The notes: generated from the sequence alone by a model not told the origin. A stretch of DNA of 64,000 nt from Tridacna crocea (GCA_943736015.1 OX031065.1:34734427-34798426), one strand, 5' to 3'; counted from the first letter of the stretch, positions 1-11,025 are shown. Translations and numbers: made by a program.

Positions 1-197
1 CAACCCTGAAAAAGTAAGCTTTTAAAAACATTGTGGGAAAAGGAGAAAAATCCTGGTAACCGGCATTTTCTCCTTTTCCCACAATGTTTTGTAGCCTTCC
101 TAAATGGATTTTCAACTTTTGATTCACATTTATTTTGTCGTCTGCAAATGCTTTCAATTTGGACTAATCCAAAATTTTTTCCTTTTGGTAAGAGTTA
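1..197 (-). mobile_element. TTAA MITE type A, truncated at window edge
   Basis: Carries the palindrome (ACATTGTGGGAAAAGGAG ... CTCCTTTTCCCACAATGT) and the TTTGTCGTCTGCAAATGCTT arm, ending in GGTAAGAGTTAA. Confidence 0.7.
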
Positions 198-221
198 AAT
201 GAGACTCAAATGAAGGGATTG

Positions 222-347
222 GTTTGAAAAGATTGTGGGAAAGGGTGAAAATGCTGGTTACCAGCATTTTCTCCTTTTCCCACAATGTTTTCAAAAGCCT
301 TCTTCCTATTGGTTGTTAAAACTTAGGATTGTGAGGTAAAGAGGTTA
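222..347 (+). mobile_element. TTAA MITE type A, right half
   Basis: Palindrome plus right arm to GGTAAAGAGGTTAA. The left arm is missing. Confidence 0.65.
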
Positions 348-528
348 AAAAGACTCTTATTCTGTGGATTAAGGGAAGGTTTGTATAGTTTTTGGCACAT
401 ATCAAAACTGTAACTTTACTTTGTCACAAATGAAATACTTATTTTTATAACTGCTGTTTGCTCACAGATTTGTTTACATATCATTCCATTTAAATATATA
501 CATATCTCTGTTTAAATTTACATCAGTG

Positions 529-944
529 TTAACCCTTTACCAGATGACAAAATTTTAGATTTGCAGAGACTGAAAGCATTTTTAGACATTGAATTAGAAT
601 GGCCTGAAGCAATTGGATATGCATGGGGAAGTGGAGAACATTATGTGGTAAGGGAGCACAATGCTGGGTGCCCTTTTACCACAATTTTTTTATAAAGCTG
701 TCTTCTTCAGGGTCATTAACCCTTTCTCAGATAAGCCCTGGTTTCTATGGCTGCAAGGTTGAAGGCATTTGAAAACACTGTGGAAAAAGGAGAAAATGCT
801 CTTAAAGAGCATTTTCTCCATTTTCCAATGTGTTTTCTTCAATCTAAATTTATCGTCTGCAAATTCTTTCAATTTCAGCAGACCAGAATTACCTCATCTG
901 GTAAAGAGTGAAAGGATTGAAATTGTTTGGTAGAGAGGTTATTA
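529..944 (+). mobile_element. TTAA MITE type A, interrupted by a second copy
   Basis: Starts TTAACCCTTTACCAGATGAC and is broken at an internal TTAA (716) by the copy at 716-907. It resumes as AGGATTGAAATTGTTTGG toward its right end. The internal palindrome is decayed. Confidence 0.65.
716..907 (-). mobile_element. TTAA MITE type A nested in 529-944
   Basis: Begins TTAACCCTTTCTCAG and has a palindrome GGAGAAAATGCTCTTAAAGA around its centre. Its right end (GGTAAAGAGTGAA) has lost the exact TTAA. Confidence 0.6.
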
Positions 945-1301
945 AGGTTGTGAGTTGTTTTTTAGTTTACTTAATTAACTCTGAAATCAGAGTTGAGATT
1001 TGATATAGACATAAATATGTCAAGATGATGGCAAAAAGCGGTATTTCTCTTTTTACTGCAATATTTTCATGGTTTGTCATTTTCAAGGCAAGAAGGTATG
1101 CTGTGGATGAAAAGACAAAATTTTTTTGTGCACATTCCTTAGTATTACATTTTGATTGTAACCTCTATAGGGTTTTTTGCTACTTTAGATGCCTGTTGCA
1201 GCCAATGTAGATCTAGATCAGACTGCACAAAAGATGCTGTCTGATCTTTGATCTATTTTCCCCACTTTTCTGACTCAAGGGCATCCTTGGGTTTGTTCTT
1301 A

Positions 1302-1530
1302 TTAACTCTCTACCCAATGACAAAATTATAGACTGGTCCAAATTGAAAGAATTTGCAGACGACAAACTGAATGTGACTGATAAATGGAAACTCCTTTGGG
1401 GTAGGCTTGAAAACATTGTGGGAAAAGCAGAAAATGCTGGTCACCAGCATTTTCTCCTTCTCCTACAATGTTTTCAAAAGGCTTCCTTCTCAGGGTTGTT
1501 AAAAGTTGGTTTTGTGTGGTAAAGAGTTAA
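1302..1530 (+). mobile_element. TTAA MITE type A, full length 229 bp
   Basis: Reference-quality copy. It has TTAA, then CTCTCTACCCAATGAC, an arm with GACTGGTCCAAATTGAAAG, and a central palindrome GAGAAAATGCTGG/CCAGCATTTTCTCC whose arms extend about 30 nt. The right arm ends GTGTGGTAAAGAGTTAA. The TTAA target site and CCC/GGG-type termini are piggyBac hallmarks, and no transposase is encoded, so it is non-autonomous. Confidence 0.85.
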
Positions 1531-1871
1531 GTTGTATTCTCTGGAATGAAAATGCCAGTTTTGCTTATTTGGCTCTCGGGGTGTTATAAAGTAGTAGATC
1601 TACGAGCCTTTGTTGGAGTAGATCATCTTAAGCTTCTCTATTTCCGTTATATGTATTTTTGTATTTCTCAAACTTTGCTGTGATATAGATATTTACACGT
1701 ACATAATGCTATACCATAATTATGCAAATCAGAAGTACTGCTGAATCATTTAATGGTAGATTATTTTGGTAAAATAATAATTTGCAATGTAGTTGTGTGC
1801 TATGACAGTATGTGGTGATAGATGTTGAGAAGAAATCTTGATTTTTTTAATGCCTTTTACTTTGAATTGAA

Positions 1872-2100
1872 TTAACCCTTTACTCCACAGATACTCATTT
1901 CTCCACATTGCTTGTCGGAGCCTTTGGAAAACATTGTGGCAAAAGGTGAAATTGCTCGTGACGAGCAATTTCACCTTTTGTCACAACGTTTTCTATGCTA
2001 TCAAAAGGTGTCATTTACACATAAGAAATGGCTTCATCCTTGCTGCCTTTTAGGGTCAGTTAGAGATGCCTTAGAAATGCCTTATAGGGTAAAGGGTTAA
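1872..2100 (-). mobile_element. TTAA MITE type B, full length 229 bp
   Basis: Same length and layout as type A but with different arms. The core is GGTGAAATTGCTCGTGACGA then GCAATTTCACC. Ends are TTAACCCTTTACTCC and GGGTAAAGGGTTAA. Confidence 0.85.
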
Positions 2101-2296
2101 AAGTTGTATAAGCACCAAGAAAATGCAGACATGGGCAAATCTAAATTCAAACTGCACATTTTGTTAATCAAATTAATGTTTGTTGTACATTGATCGCATT
2201 GTGGGAAAAGAAGAAAATGCTGGTAACCAGTGTTTTTTATCATTTCCCAGAAGTTTTAGACCTTTCTTGGTACAAATCCTATCACTTTTGCCACAT

Positions 2297-2528
2297 TTAA
2301 TTCTTTGCCAAATGGCACTATTTTAGACTGGTCACAAATTGAAAGCATTTGCAGACGACAAAATATATGTGGCTCAAAAATTGATATTTGTGTTGGGAAG
2401 AGTAGAAAATATTGTTGGAAAAGGACAAAAATGCTGGTTACCAGCATTTTTTCCTTTTCCCACAATGTTTTCAAGAAAGCTTCTTTCTTAGGGTTATTAA
2501 AAGTCGGGATTGACTGGTAAAGGGTTAA
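2297..2528 (+). mobile_element. TTAA MITE type A, full length
   Basis: TTAATTCTTTGCC to GGTAAAGGGTTAA with an intact central palindrome. A palindrome-only fragment lies just upstream at 2195-2275. Confidence 0.8.
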
Positions 2529-3338
2529 TTTGTCTTATGCAAGTATTTGATTTGAACAAGTGGAAACTTTCCTTGTGTGGTAATGGGTCAAAGCTAGGCT
2601 TTAGTTTATCATACATTGATTAGTTTCAAAGTTGTCTGCTGTAGGCTTGTTTGAAGTGAAAATGGATTCAATTGTTAATACAGAAAATCAAAATGTCTCT
2701 TTGTGTATGTAACTATGACAATCAAATTTTTGAAAATAATGCAGACATTGTAGATTTTTTATTGATGGGAATTGGAAAACTTTATAGGTATTTCAATGAT
2801 AGGCACCAGAATTTATATTTTGTAAATAACGATGGAAGATTTGTGATTTTTTGTAAATATTTGCTGTACATATTTTTTTGTTGTATAAATTATGACAGAA
2901 AATAGTCTATCAAAAAAGAGTTACGTTTTGAAAAATAATTTGTCTTAGTGCAGTAATATCTTGTACATAGTTTTGTTTCTGTCTTTTGTGTTGCTACAAG
3001 AAAATAATGTAGATGGATTAAATATTTATTTTTCTGTTAGATGTATTGTTTATTGTTACCTCAAATAAATGTTTTGTAGACTTCCTCAAGCAAAGGCTAA
3101 TGCACAAAAATTGTTAATCTTGACTCTGTACTATATGTCAAAGTTTCAGACTCCTGCAATTTGAAAATAGTAACAGACAAATTAATTGTGAAAGCATTAA
3201 GTTGGAGGCAATTGCAGATGACAATTGATGATATAACTATGTCCTTGATGAGTAAGAAAACATAGTGGGAAAAGGAAAAGAAAAATGGTTAATGGCATTT
3301 TCTCCTTTTCCCTACAATATTTTCAAGAGTCTTCTTTT

Positions 3339-3568
3339 TTAACTCTTTACCAAACAACAAAATTTCAGACTGGTCCAAATTGAAAGCACATGCAGACAAC
3401 AAATTAAAACATAACTCAAACATTAAAATTTGTTTCCAGAAGGGAAGAAAACATCGTGGGAAAAGGAGAAAATGCTGCTTATCAGCATTTTCTCCTTTTC
3501 TAACAATGTTTTCAAAAGGCCTCTATCTCAAGGTTGTTAAAAGTTGGGATTGTGTGGTAAAGAGTTAA
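3339..3568 (+). mobile_element. TTAA MITE type A, full length
   Basis: TTAACTCTTTACCAAACAAC to GTGTGGTAAAGAGTTAA, with the core palindrome GAGAAAATGCTGCTTATCAG. It abuts a decayed copy (3170-3338). Confidence 0.8.
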
Positions 3569-3797
3569 GGTTTGTCAAAAGTCTGGATTGGTTAGTAAAG
3601 CCTATAATATATGTATTTTCAAGATTAAAAATTGCAAAGTATTATAATAGACATGATTGCTCAAATGGAATGTTCAGATTCAGTTATCCGAAATCTTTAT
3701 CAGATTCGTTCCAAGGCAAAGTTCATGTGGGAAAAGATACAGGGTGGCATGATTAACCACAGCCGTGAACAAGTTTCCAAGTCCCCTGCCACCTGAC

Positions 3798-4175
3798 TGT
3801 ACCACAAATTTATTATACTGCAAAGTTTTACCCTTTCAAAGAGCTTTAATCGAAATTTTCCTGTATTATAATCTCATGAATCAAGTATGTTGACGAAATA
3901 AAAATTCACTTCTGAGTGACCCAATTCAATGAAAATTGACGTCAATGGAAACTGATGTCACTAAAACGTGCAGTTCGGTGCATAAATGTGCAGTCTTAGG
4001 ATCGATCGACGCCACCATTTTGGATGTTGTGTTGCAAGTACATGTATAGTGACGTTTACAGGGCACTCAAAAGGGAAACTGGTTTTGTATGGTTTTTGCC
4101 AGGGAACATGATATATATGTCCCCAGCATGTTAACAATCAGATCACAAGAAATTTCTTTGCAGTATAATAATACT
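3798..4175. mobile_element. Terminal-inverted-repeat element (ATTATACTGCAAAG ends)
   Basis: The left end ATTATACTGCAAAG and the right end CTTTGCAGTATAATAAT are inverted repeats. No coding capacity is seen inside. A fragment of the same family lies at 47836-47890. Confidence 0.55.
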
Positions 4176-4695
4176 GTTTGTAGATGCATTAACCCATTAC
4201 TACACAATCCCTACTTTTGACGACCCTGAGAAAGAAGCCTTTAGAAAACATTTTCTACTCTATCATAGACAGAAATCATCTTTTCAGCAAGAGTTGAATT
4301 GTTGTCTGCAAATCCTTTCAATTTGGTCTAGTCCAAAAGTTTGTCGTTTGGTTAAAGTCCCTTCTCACAGAGCACAACTCATGCATTATGTAAAGATTTG
4401 GTAAAAATTAGGGATGCACTTGGCACTTGTAATTGTATGGCACTTGTAATTTTATGGCACATGTAATTGAGCCATGCTCTGTGAAAAGTGGGCATGATGC
4501 ATCCGCAAAAAGTATCGACCCAGGTCCACCTTTGCTGTCTGCGGAGACCGACCTGTACTGATATTTTTGCGATGGGTCAATTTTTTCTGAATGTTTAAAG
4601 ACCAGTCTACAGCATTATTTAGTCGATTACTAAAAAAAAGAAAAGGTGGCAGGTATGGATCCATAATTATGTAATGGTTTGCTGCGTGAGATGCT

Positions 4696-4924
4696 TTAAC
4701 TCTTTACCACACAATGACCACTTTTAACACCTCTGAAAATGAAAGCTTTTGAAAACATTGTGGGAAAAGGGGAAAATGCTGGTTACCAGCATTTTCTCCT
4801 TTTCCCACAATGTTGTCTTCCCTATCAAAGAAAAAACATTTTATATGAGCCACATTGAAACTGTCATCAGCAAATGCCTTTAATTTGGACAGGTCTAAAA
4901 TTGTGTCGTGTGGTAAAGGGTTAA
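4696..4924 (-). mobile_element. TTAA MITE type A, full length 229 bp
   Basis: TTAACTCTTTACCACACAATG to GTGTGGTAAAGGGTTAA, intact palindrome. A truncated reverse copy without palindrome lies at 4189-4347. Confidence 0.85.
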
Positions 4925-4996
4925 GCCCCCTTTCGCCACGGCATGGCTCAATTTTATCAGGATTTCTGGCTGTGTAGATTTTTGCTATGCTTTCAG

Positions 4997-5216
4997 TTAC
5001 CAAACAACAAACTTTTAGACTGGTCCAAATTGAAAGCACTCTCAGATGACAAAATAGTTGTAACTCATAAATTGAAATTTGTTACGTGCAGGGTAGAAAA
5101 CATTGTGGGAAAGGGAGAAAATGCTGGTTACCAGCATTTTCTCCTTTTCCCACAATGTTTTCAAAAGCTTTCTATCTAAGGGTCGTTTAAACTCAGGATT
5201 GTTTGGTAAAAGTTTA
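4997..5216 (+). mobile_element. TTAA MITE type A, near full length
   Basis: Left terminus GTTACCAAACAAC has lost TTAA; right end GGTAAAAGTTTAA. The palindrome is intact. Confidence 0.75.
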
Positions 5217-5705
5217 AGCCCCCTTTTTCCAGGGCATGGCTCAATTTTATTAGGATTTCTAGCTGTTTACATCAGATTTTTGCTATAAATTTGAGTTCGC
5301 ATAGATTGTTTGTTTTAAACTGTTTTGGGAAAGGTTTATTTTCTTTCTGCCATAAAAGCAGAGCTTAGTTAAATTGTGTAAATTATTTTGTGTTTTTGTA
5401 AATACAGAGATAGAGTGATTATTTATTGAAAATGTAAATTTTATTTTTTTCATTTTCTTGTAGATAGTGTTTGTATCTGTCCTTCTTTCTGTGTTTTCTC
5501 TTTCTTTCTTGAAATCAAATGGGAGCAGATTTATTTCATAAGATTTTTTTTTTCCAGAATAAAACTTCTTGAAATCAGATTGTTCTTATTCATGTTGTTA
5601 AATCCAGTATTTTATCTACTACTTATAGCCTTCAGATGGCTCTTGTGATATGGTTTGCCGTTTGAACCGCTGCCGAACATGAATGACTGGCAAAGTTTAT
5701 TCAAG

Positions 5706-5861
5706 AAATAACCTTCTTTCTATCATGGTTTATCGTTTAGTAAACCACAGTTACGAGTTATAAGGCATAATTAATAATCCACGAGGGCTATAGCCTGAGC
5801 AATCTAGTCATTGTGCCTCATAACTACAACCATAAACCACGATAGAAAGAAGATTATTTTG
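5706..5861. mobile_element. Inverted-repeat element
   Basis: AATAACCTTCTTTCTATC-ATGGTTTATCG at the left is mirrored by CATAAACCACGATAGAAAGAAG-ATTATT at the right, with GAGTTATAAGGCATAAT/ATTGTGCCTCATAACT nearer the centre. This forms a long imperfect hairpin. Confidence 0.6.
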
Positions 5862-6085
5862 ATTCTTACATGACCAACTTTTAAAGAAAAACAAGTTCAT
5901 ACTTAGAGTGAAAACACAGATGCAGATTACTAGTATATACCATTGAATAACTTACTTTGTATAGAATGACGTCACTCTATAATTATGGAATGATGTCACT
6001 CTATATAGAATGACATAGTTTTTACTACGCTTTTGTTGCTCTGTGTTTATAGACATGAATTCATGTGACATGTTAGAAAATTTCA

Positions 6086-6487
6086 TCAACCCTTTACCAC
6101 ACAATGATGACCTTTAACCCTTTACTCCATACATACTCATTTCGATGCATTGCTTGTAGGAGCCTTTGGAAAACATTGTGACAAAAGGTGAAATTGCTCA
6201 TGATGAGCAATTTCACCTTTTGCCACAATGTTTTCTACACTATCAAAATGAGCAATTTCACCTTTTGCCACAATGTTTTCTACACTATCAAAAAGTTGCA
6301 TATACACATAAGAAAAGGCTTCATCCTTGCTGTTATTTAGGGTCAGTTAGAGATACCATATAAGACCCCTGAGGAAGAGGCCTTTGAAAACTTTCTGCTC
6401 CATCAAAAGAAAAATTGCATCATTTGAGCCAGTATGAAATTATCGATTTGGAAAGGTCTAAAATTCTGTTGTATGGTAAAGGATTTA
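6086..6487 (-). mobile_element. TTAA MITE type A carrying a nested type B copy
   Basis: Type A left arm up to an internal TTAA at 6114, then a type B element to 6363, then the rest of the type A copy (GACCCCTGAGGAAGAGGCCT onward) to GGTAAAGGATTTAG. Confidence 0.65.
6114..6363 (-). mobile_element. TTAA MITE type B with internal 45-bp duplication
   Basis: Starts TTAACCCTTTACTCC. One palindrome arm with its flank (TGAGCAATTTCACCTTTTGC onward) is tandemly repeated at 6204-6248 and 6249-6293. The right terminus is deleted. Confidence 0.7.
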
Positions 6488-7090
6488 GTACGAAATGACG
6501 AACCCGTCCAATATCAGCCAACTCGTTAAATATCAGTGAACTGGACCAATATGGAAAATAAAAAATGCCAATGTTGGAAAACGTGAACAACATGAACCAA
6601 ACTTAGCCAATATCAAACAAAACAAGGCTAATATGACTTGTTCAATATCACATCCAAAATAGACTACAAATCCAGATTGTTAATTGATAAGAGTTGTAAT
6701 TGATTAAGTTATTACTTATGAGCCCAGTGGTAGGTCTGAAGTCTGTAATATAAGCCCAAGGCTTATAGGAGAGGGCTGATGCCATAGACCTCAGACCTGT
6801 AACTTGGTAATTACAGACGGGCAGAGGTATCGTCAGAGGTCAGCCAGCTCAATTCACAGAGGCTGACCTGTGTCAAAACCTTTTGCTATTGGTCAATTTT
6901 TGGCATGTCAAAGGATTAGTTTACCTCATGATCCATTTGGTTTTTATCACACAAAATTTATTTTATGGATCCATAATTTTGTGATGACTTTATTACAATA
7001 GATCACGAAGATGCATTACATTCACCTTTTTCCACAGCGGTGCTCCATTTGTTATTAAAGACATTTCTTTTCTTTTCCACTTAACTTTTA

Positions 7091-7502
7091 TTAACCTCAC
7101 AATCCTGAGTTTTAATGACTCCGAGAAAGAAGCCTTTTGAAAACAATGTGGGAAATGGAGAAAATGCTGGTAACCATCAAAAAACAAATTTCAAATTTTC
7201 AGTCAATTTAATTTTGTCATCTGCAAATGCCCTTAACCCATTACCACACAAGAAAAATTTAGACTGGTCCAAATTGAAAGCATTTGCAGACGACAAAATA
7301 TAGGTGACTGAAAAATTGAAATTTGTTCTGGGAAGGGTAGAAAACACTGTGGGAAAAGGAGAAAATGCTGGTTACCAGCATTTTCTCCTTTTCCCACAGT
7401 GTTTTCAAAAGGCTTTTTTCTCATGGGGTGTCAAAAGTAGGGATTGTGTGGTAATGGGTTAATTAGACAAACCAAAAATGTTGTCGTTTGGTAATGAGTT
7501 AA
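7091..7502 (-). mobile_element. TTAA MITE type A interrupted at a TTAA
   Basis: Left part 7091-7232 and right part 7463-7502 (ATTAGACAAACC...GGTAATGAGTTAA) belong to one element split by the copy at 7233-7462. Confidence 0.75.
7233..7462 (+). mobile_element. TTAA MITE type A nested in 7091-7502
   Basis: Complete copy, TTAACCCATTACCACACAAG to GTGTGGTAATGGGTTAA, flanked on both sides by the pieces of the older element. This shows duplication of TTAA on insertion. Confidence 0.85.
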
Positions 7503-7854
7503 AAGTATCATTTCGCTTATTTATAAGGGTTAAGTAGGTCTACATTCAGCCAGTTTCGAGGAAAAATTCAACAAAACTTGATTTTAGTAAAAGCCTACAT
7601 TTTAAAAGAGATCTATCATTTAAAAATAAAATCCGTTATTCTAAGTTTAGAGAGTCTCTAAATGTTGGTAGTTTGCTATATTTAGTAGTCTTGTTAGCTT
7701 TGCCAGTTTGCGGATTAACTCAACATTTTCCAAGGGAAATAACTTGTACTGTGAGATACAAACATGAATTAAAGTGACCTCCCGTTGACAGATTTACGGG
7801 TGTCTCACCGCAATGAAATGCATCGTTGTAATGGAAATCGTTCTTCTAAAAAAT

Positions 7855-8120
7855 TTAGACATGTGAAACAGGACATTCAGACCTGGGCATCAGTGTCGTG
7901 TCAGATCAGCCTGCGCATTCCCCGCAGGCTGATCCAAAACAACACATTTTTCATTTTCATGCAATTATTTGTTTTGCACTAGTCTACTGAATCACAAAAT
8001 CTAATTTAGTCGTAAGGTGCCGTCTCGGATTAGCCTGCACGGACTGCGCAGGCTGATCCGAGACGACACTACGCAAATGTCCGAATGTCCTTTTTCGTGT
8101 GCTGCAAGCCAATTATACAT
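7855..8120. mobile_element. Two-hairpin MITE (GCCTGCGCAG family), copy 1
   Basis: Contains two palindromes, CAGCCTGCGCATTCCCCGCA(GGCTG) and CGTCTCGGATTAGCCTGCAC / CAGGCTGATCCGAGACGACA. The right end is TCGTGTGCTGCAAGCCAATT. The left hairpin is decayed. Confidence 0.7.
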
Positions 8121-8177
8121 GAACTATGATCTGTGAAAAAGGACGTTTAATGCATTGTGACAAGTAACTGTGACTGC

Positions 8178-8438
8178 GCCGGTGTAATGCAGAGAAATGA
8201 CCCATGGGTCATTTCACTATGTAGACGAATGACCCGGGTCATTATTCTACATAAAGAAATGACCCAAGACGGCTATTTCTCTATGTAGAATAATGATCCG
8301 GGTCATTTCTTTACGTAGCGAAATGACCCATGGGTCATCTTTCTGTGTGGTGAAATGACCCATGGGTCATTTCTCTATGTAGTGAGATGACCCATGGGTC
8401 ATTTTGTAGGGGAGGGTCATTTCTCTGCATTACGCCGG
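8178..8438. mobile_element. GACCCATGGGTC palindrome-array element, copy 1
   Basis: Inverted ends GCCGGTGTAATGCAGAGAAA and TTTCTCTGCATTACGCCGGC enclose about seven repeats of a short palindrome (ATGACCCATGGGTCAT) separated by 'TCTACGTAGA'-like spacers. A second copy is at 52761-52974. Confidence 0.8.
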
Positions 8439-8609
8439 CTGACGTGAATCGAAACTTTGCTAATGATCAATGTTCTGCATGTAAAGGACCAACCTTTCTC
8501 ATAATTCAGTCGATTATCAGCTAAAATGGATTTTTATTGGTCCATAATTCTGTGATGACGTTTATAATGTGTTATATCACTGAGGTGCATTAACTGATTA
8601 ACAAACGAC

Positions 8610-9108
8610 AGTAAGGTAGTGAGCCCGTAATAGAAAACAGTCATTTCCACTATAAATATATCATACAAAATGTGCTATTATTAAAAACGTGCACTATTGT
8701 ACTATCTTAACCAAGCCACTTTATTCTTTTTTACCTTCTTAACGTAGTAGACCCCTAACAGAAAACAGCTTTTTCCATAATAATATTATCCTACAAAATT
8801 TGCTATAATTAAAAAATAGTGTTATTGTACTGCTTTAACAAAGCCGCTTTTCCCTTTTTGTCTTTTCTAGAATTATCTTTGATGAATATAAAACCACTAT
8901 ATTTTCAATACATAGAAATAGTCATTACCTCCCTTTTCTGAAAACTAATAAAAAGTATCTACAAATAATTTCAAGACAGGCATAGAGAAATGTCTGGTCT
9001 GAAATGTGCAAAAGTATTATTCCTGTATAAATCTGTATTTAACGACTATCAAGAAAACTTTATGCAATTCAGCACTAGAGGTATTAGGGGTCTACTACCT
9101 TAAGATCT
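8610..9108. mobile_element. TIR element with internal ~130-bp repeat
   Basis: TAAGGTAGTGAGCCCGTAATA at the left is inverted as TATTAGGGGTCTACTACCTTA at the right. The left half contains two diverged direct repeats (AGAAAACAG...CCTACAAAAT...ATTGTACT). A fragment of the right half recurs near 27150-27240. Confidence 0.6.
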
Positions 9109-9121
9109 TCATGTATAACTC

Positions 9122-9350
9122 TTAACCCTTTCCCAAACAATCCCTGGTTTTTACGGGTCTGAAATAGTAGCCTTTTGAAAACATTATGGGAAAAGGAGAA
9201 AATGCTGGTAACCAGCATTTTCTCCTTTTCCCACAATGTTTTCTACCCTATCATATAGAAAAATCATCTTTTTAGCAACTGCTTATTTGTCATCTGCAAA
9301 ATGCATTCAATTTGGTCTGGTCCAAATTTTGCTGTTTGGGAAAGGGTTAA
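9122..9350 (-). mobile_element. TTAA MITE type A, full length 229 bp
   Basis: TTAACCCTTTCCCAAACAATC to GTTTGGGAAAGGGTTAA, intact palindrome. Its ends are perfectly complementary (CCCTTTCCCAAAC). Confidence 0.85.
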
Positions 9351-9691
9351 ACCTCTATATTCTCACAAGTACAAAAGTTGCTGCAAAGATGCAGCAAAAT
9401 GGGTAAAAGCACTGCAAAAAAATAATTTTGCAGCTGCCATTTGTTTCAAGAAATCTTTCAGAATTCAAGGAATTCGATAGGCCATAATGCAATCGTATTA
9501 CTAATGAGTAGTCCAGTAGATCTATTGAACTAAAGAAGATAAAGGTAAAATAAAGGGTAAACACAATTGATTGGAAGATATTATGTATACAAAAATATAT
9601 AGCTATGAAATATATTTATTAAAGCTTATAAAACAAAAATTGTGTTAAAAAATATGTTCATTCTAAAGGAACAAGTACTGCGATCCCAAGC

Positions 9692-9885
9692 TTTAATAAC
9701 TATGAAAGAGGTTTTTGAAAACATTGCTGGACAATGAGAAAATACTGGTAAACAGCCTTTGCTTCTTTTTCCCACAACATCAGCGAAAGAAAATTATCAA
9801 AATGTAGTTAGTCATGTATATACACCCGTAAATGCTTTTAGTTTGGTTTAGTCCATAATTTGGTCGTTTTGTAAAGAGTTGTATC
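9692..9885 (-). mobile_element. Decayed TTAA MITE
   Basis: Recognisable by GAAAACATTGCTGGACAATG, TTTCCCACAACA and a GTTTGGTTTAGTCCA arm. The palindrome is no longer perfect. Confidence 0.5.
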
Positions 9886-9964
9886 TAAAAATCAAATGCC
9901 ATACCATGTGGGATGAACAGAAAATATGAAAATTTGGTCTAAAATTTTGGTGTTTGGTAAAGAA

Positions 9965-10450
9965 TTAATTCTTTATGATTTTCTAGCAGAAACAAAGCTA
10001 TAGAACACATCTTGTGAAAAGGAAAAAAATCCTCATACAGTGCATTCCTCCAATTCTCATGACTGATTGATTGATTGAATTGGAGTTTATTGCCATTTTC
10101 ACAGCTGAGGTTATATCATGACAGTGAGTGCACCTATGCATGTATTTCCTGGCTTTCTCACACCTGTACTGACATAACTTTCTTTCAGGATCACTCGCTA
10201 CATTCTCACATGCATCAGCCGTAAGAAGCAGGAAAGAAAGTTTGACTCAAGCAGGTATCAAACTCACCACCATCAGCTCACAAGTTTGCTGACCACTGAG
10301 CTGCCCAGGTGAGCTAATCCCCGAGAAAAACAGAACTACAGAAAAGAGGTGAAAATGCGAATACACAACATTTCTCTTTCTCCTGCAATGTTTTTTCACC
10401 TCTGTCGGTAAATGCTTTCGGTTTGAGTCTAAAAGGTTTTCATCTTGTAA
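9965..10450 (-). mobile_element. Decayed TTAA MITE split by a SINE
   Basis: The left piece (9965-10075) and right piece (10320-10450, ending TAAATGCTTTCGGTTTGAGT) flank a tRNA-derived SINE. Confidence 0.45.
10077..10318 (-). mobile_element. tRNA-derived SINE, minus strand
   Basis: On the minus strand the head reads CAGCTCAGTGGTCAGCAAAC (A-box-like) and later GTGAGTTTGATACCTGC (B-box-like). The body shares TTTCCTGGCTTTCTCACACC with the SINE at 30456-30717. Confidence 0.65.
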
Positions 10451-10776
10451 AATCAACAGGAATTTTGTCGAAATAAAGAATTAACTCATTACAGGGTCTC
10501 ATCCAGGCTCATGTGGTTTGGTGTGCTAGTCTGAACCCTGTAATCTTCCGAACCACTGGTCCATTTCTCTTTGTTTTTCAAATAAACCACTGAGTGTGGA
10601 TGGTGGAAGACTCTTGCCTCTTTTTTTGGTTAAATACTTCACAACTTCTTCCAGAAAAATATTAAGGTTTTCTGTCACATGCTTGGTGATTTCTCTCTTC
10701 TCCGACGAGGTAAACTAGTTTCTGCGTTTTGCACCTCCCTTCCATATTTACACTACAGAAATGGAAAGAAAAGTTC

Positions 10777-11003
10777 ATTAACCCTTGATTACCTCCATGA
10801 AAATGTATTTTGAAAATAATGTGGAAACAAGAAAATATTGGAAACTAGCATTTTCCCCTTTTCTGACTCTGACAAACACTAAACCCATTTTTGAACTACA
10901 TTCCCGATATGTTTTCAACTCTGTCAAAGACAAATCTCATTGTTTGAACTACATTTCATTTGTTGTCTGCAATTCCTTTTTATTTCAGCAAGTCGAACTA
11001 GAG
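10777..11003 (-). mobile_element. Decayed TTAA MITE
   Basis: TTAACCCTTGATTACCTCC start, TTTTGAAAATAATGTGGAAA and a TTGTCTGCAATTCCTTT arm; the ends are eroded. Confidence 0.45.
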
Positions 11004-11025
11004 CTGTGACTAAATGTGACTTAAT

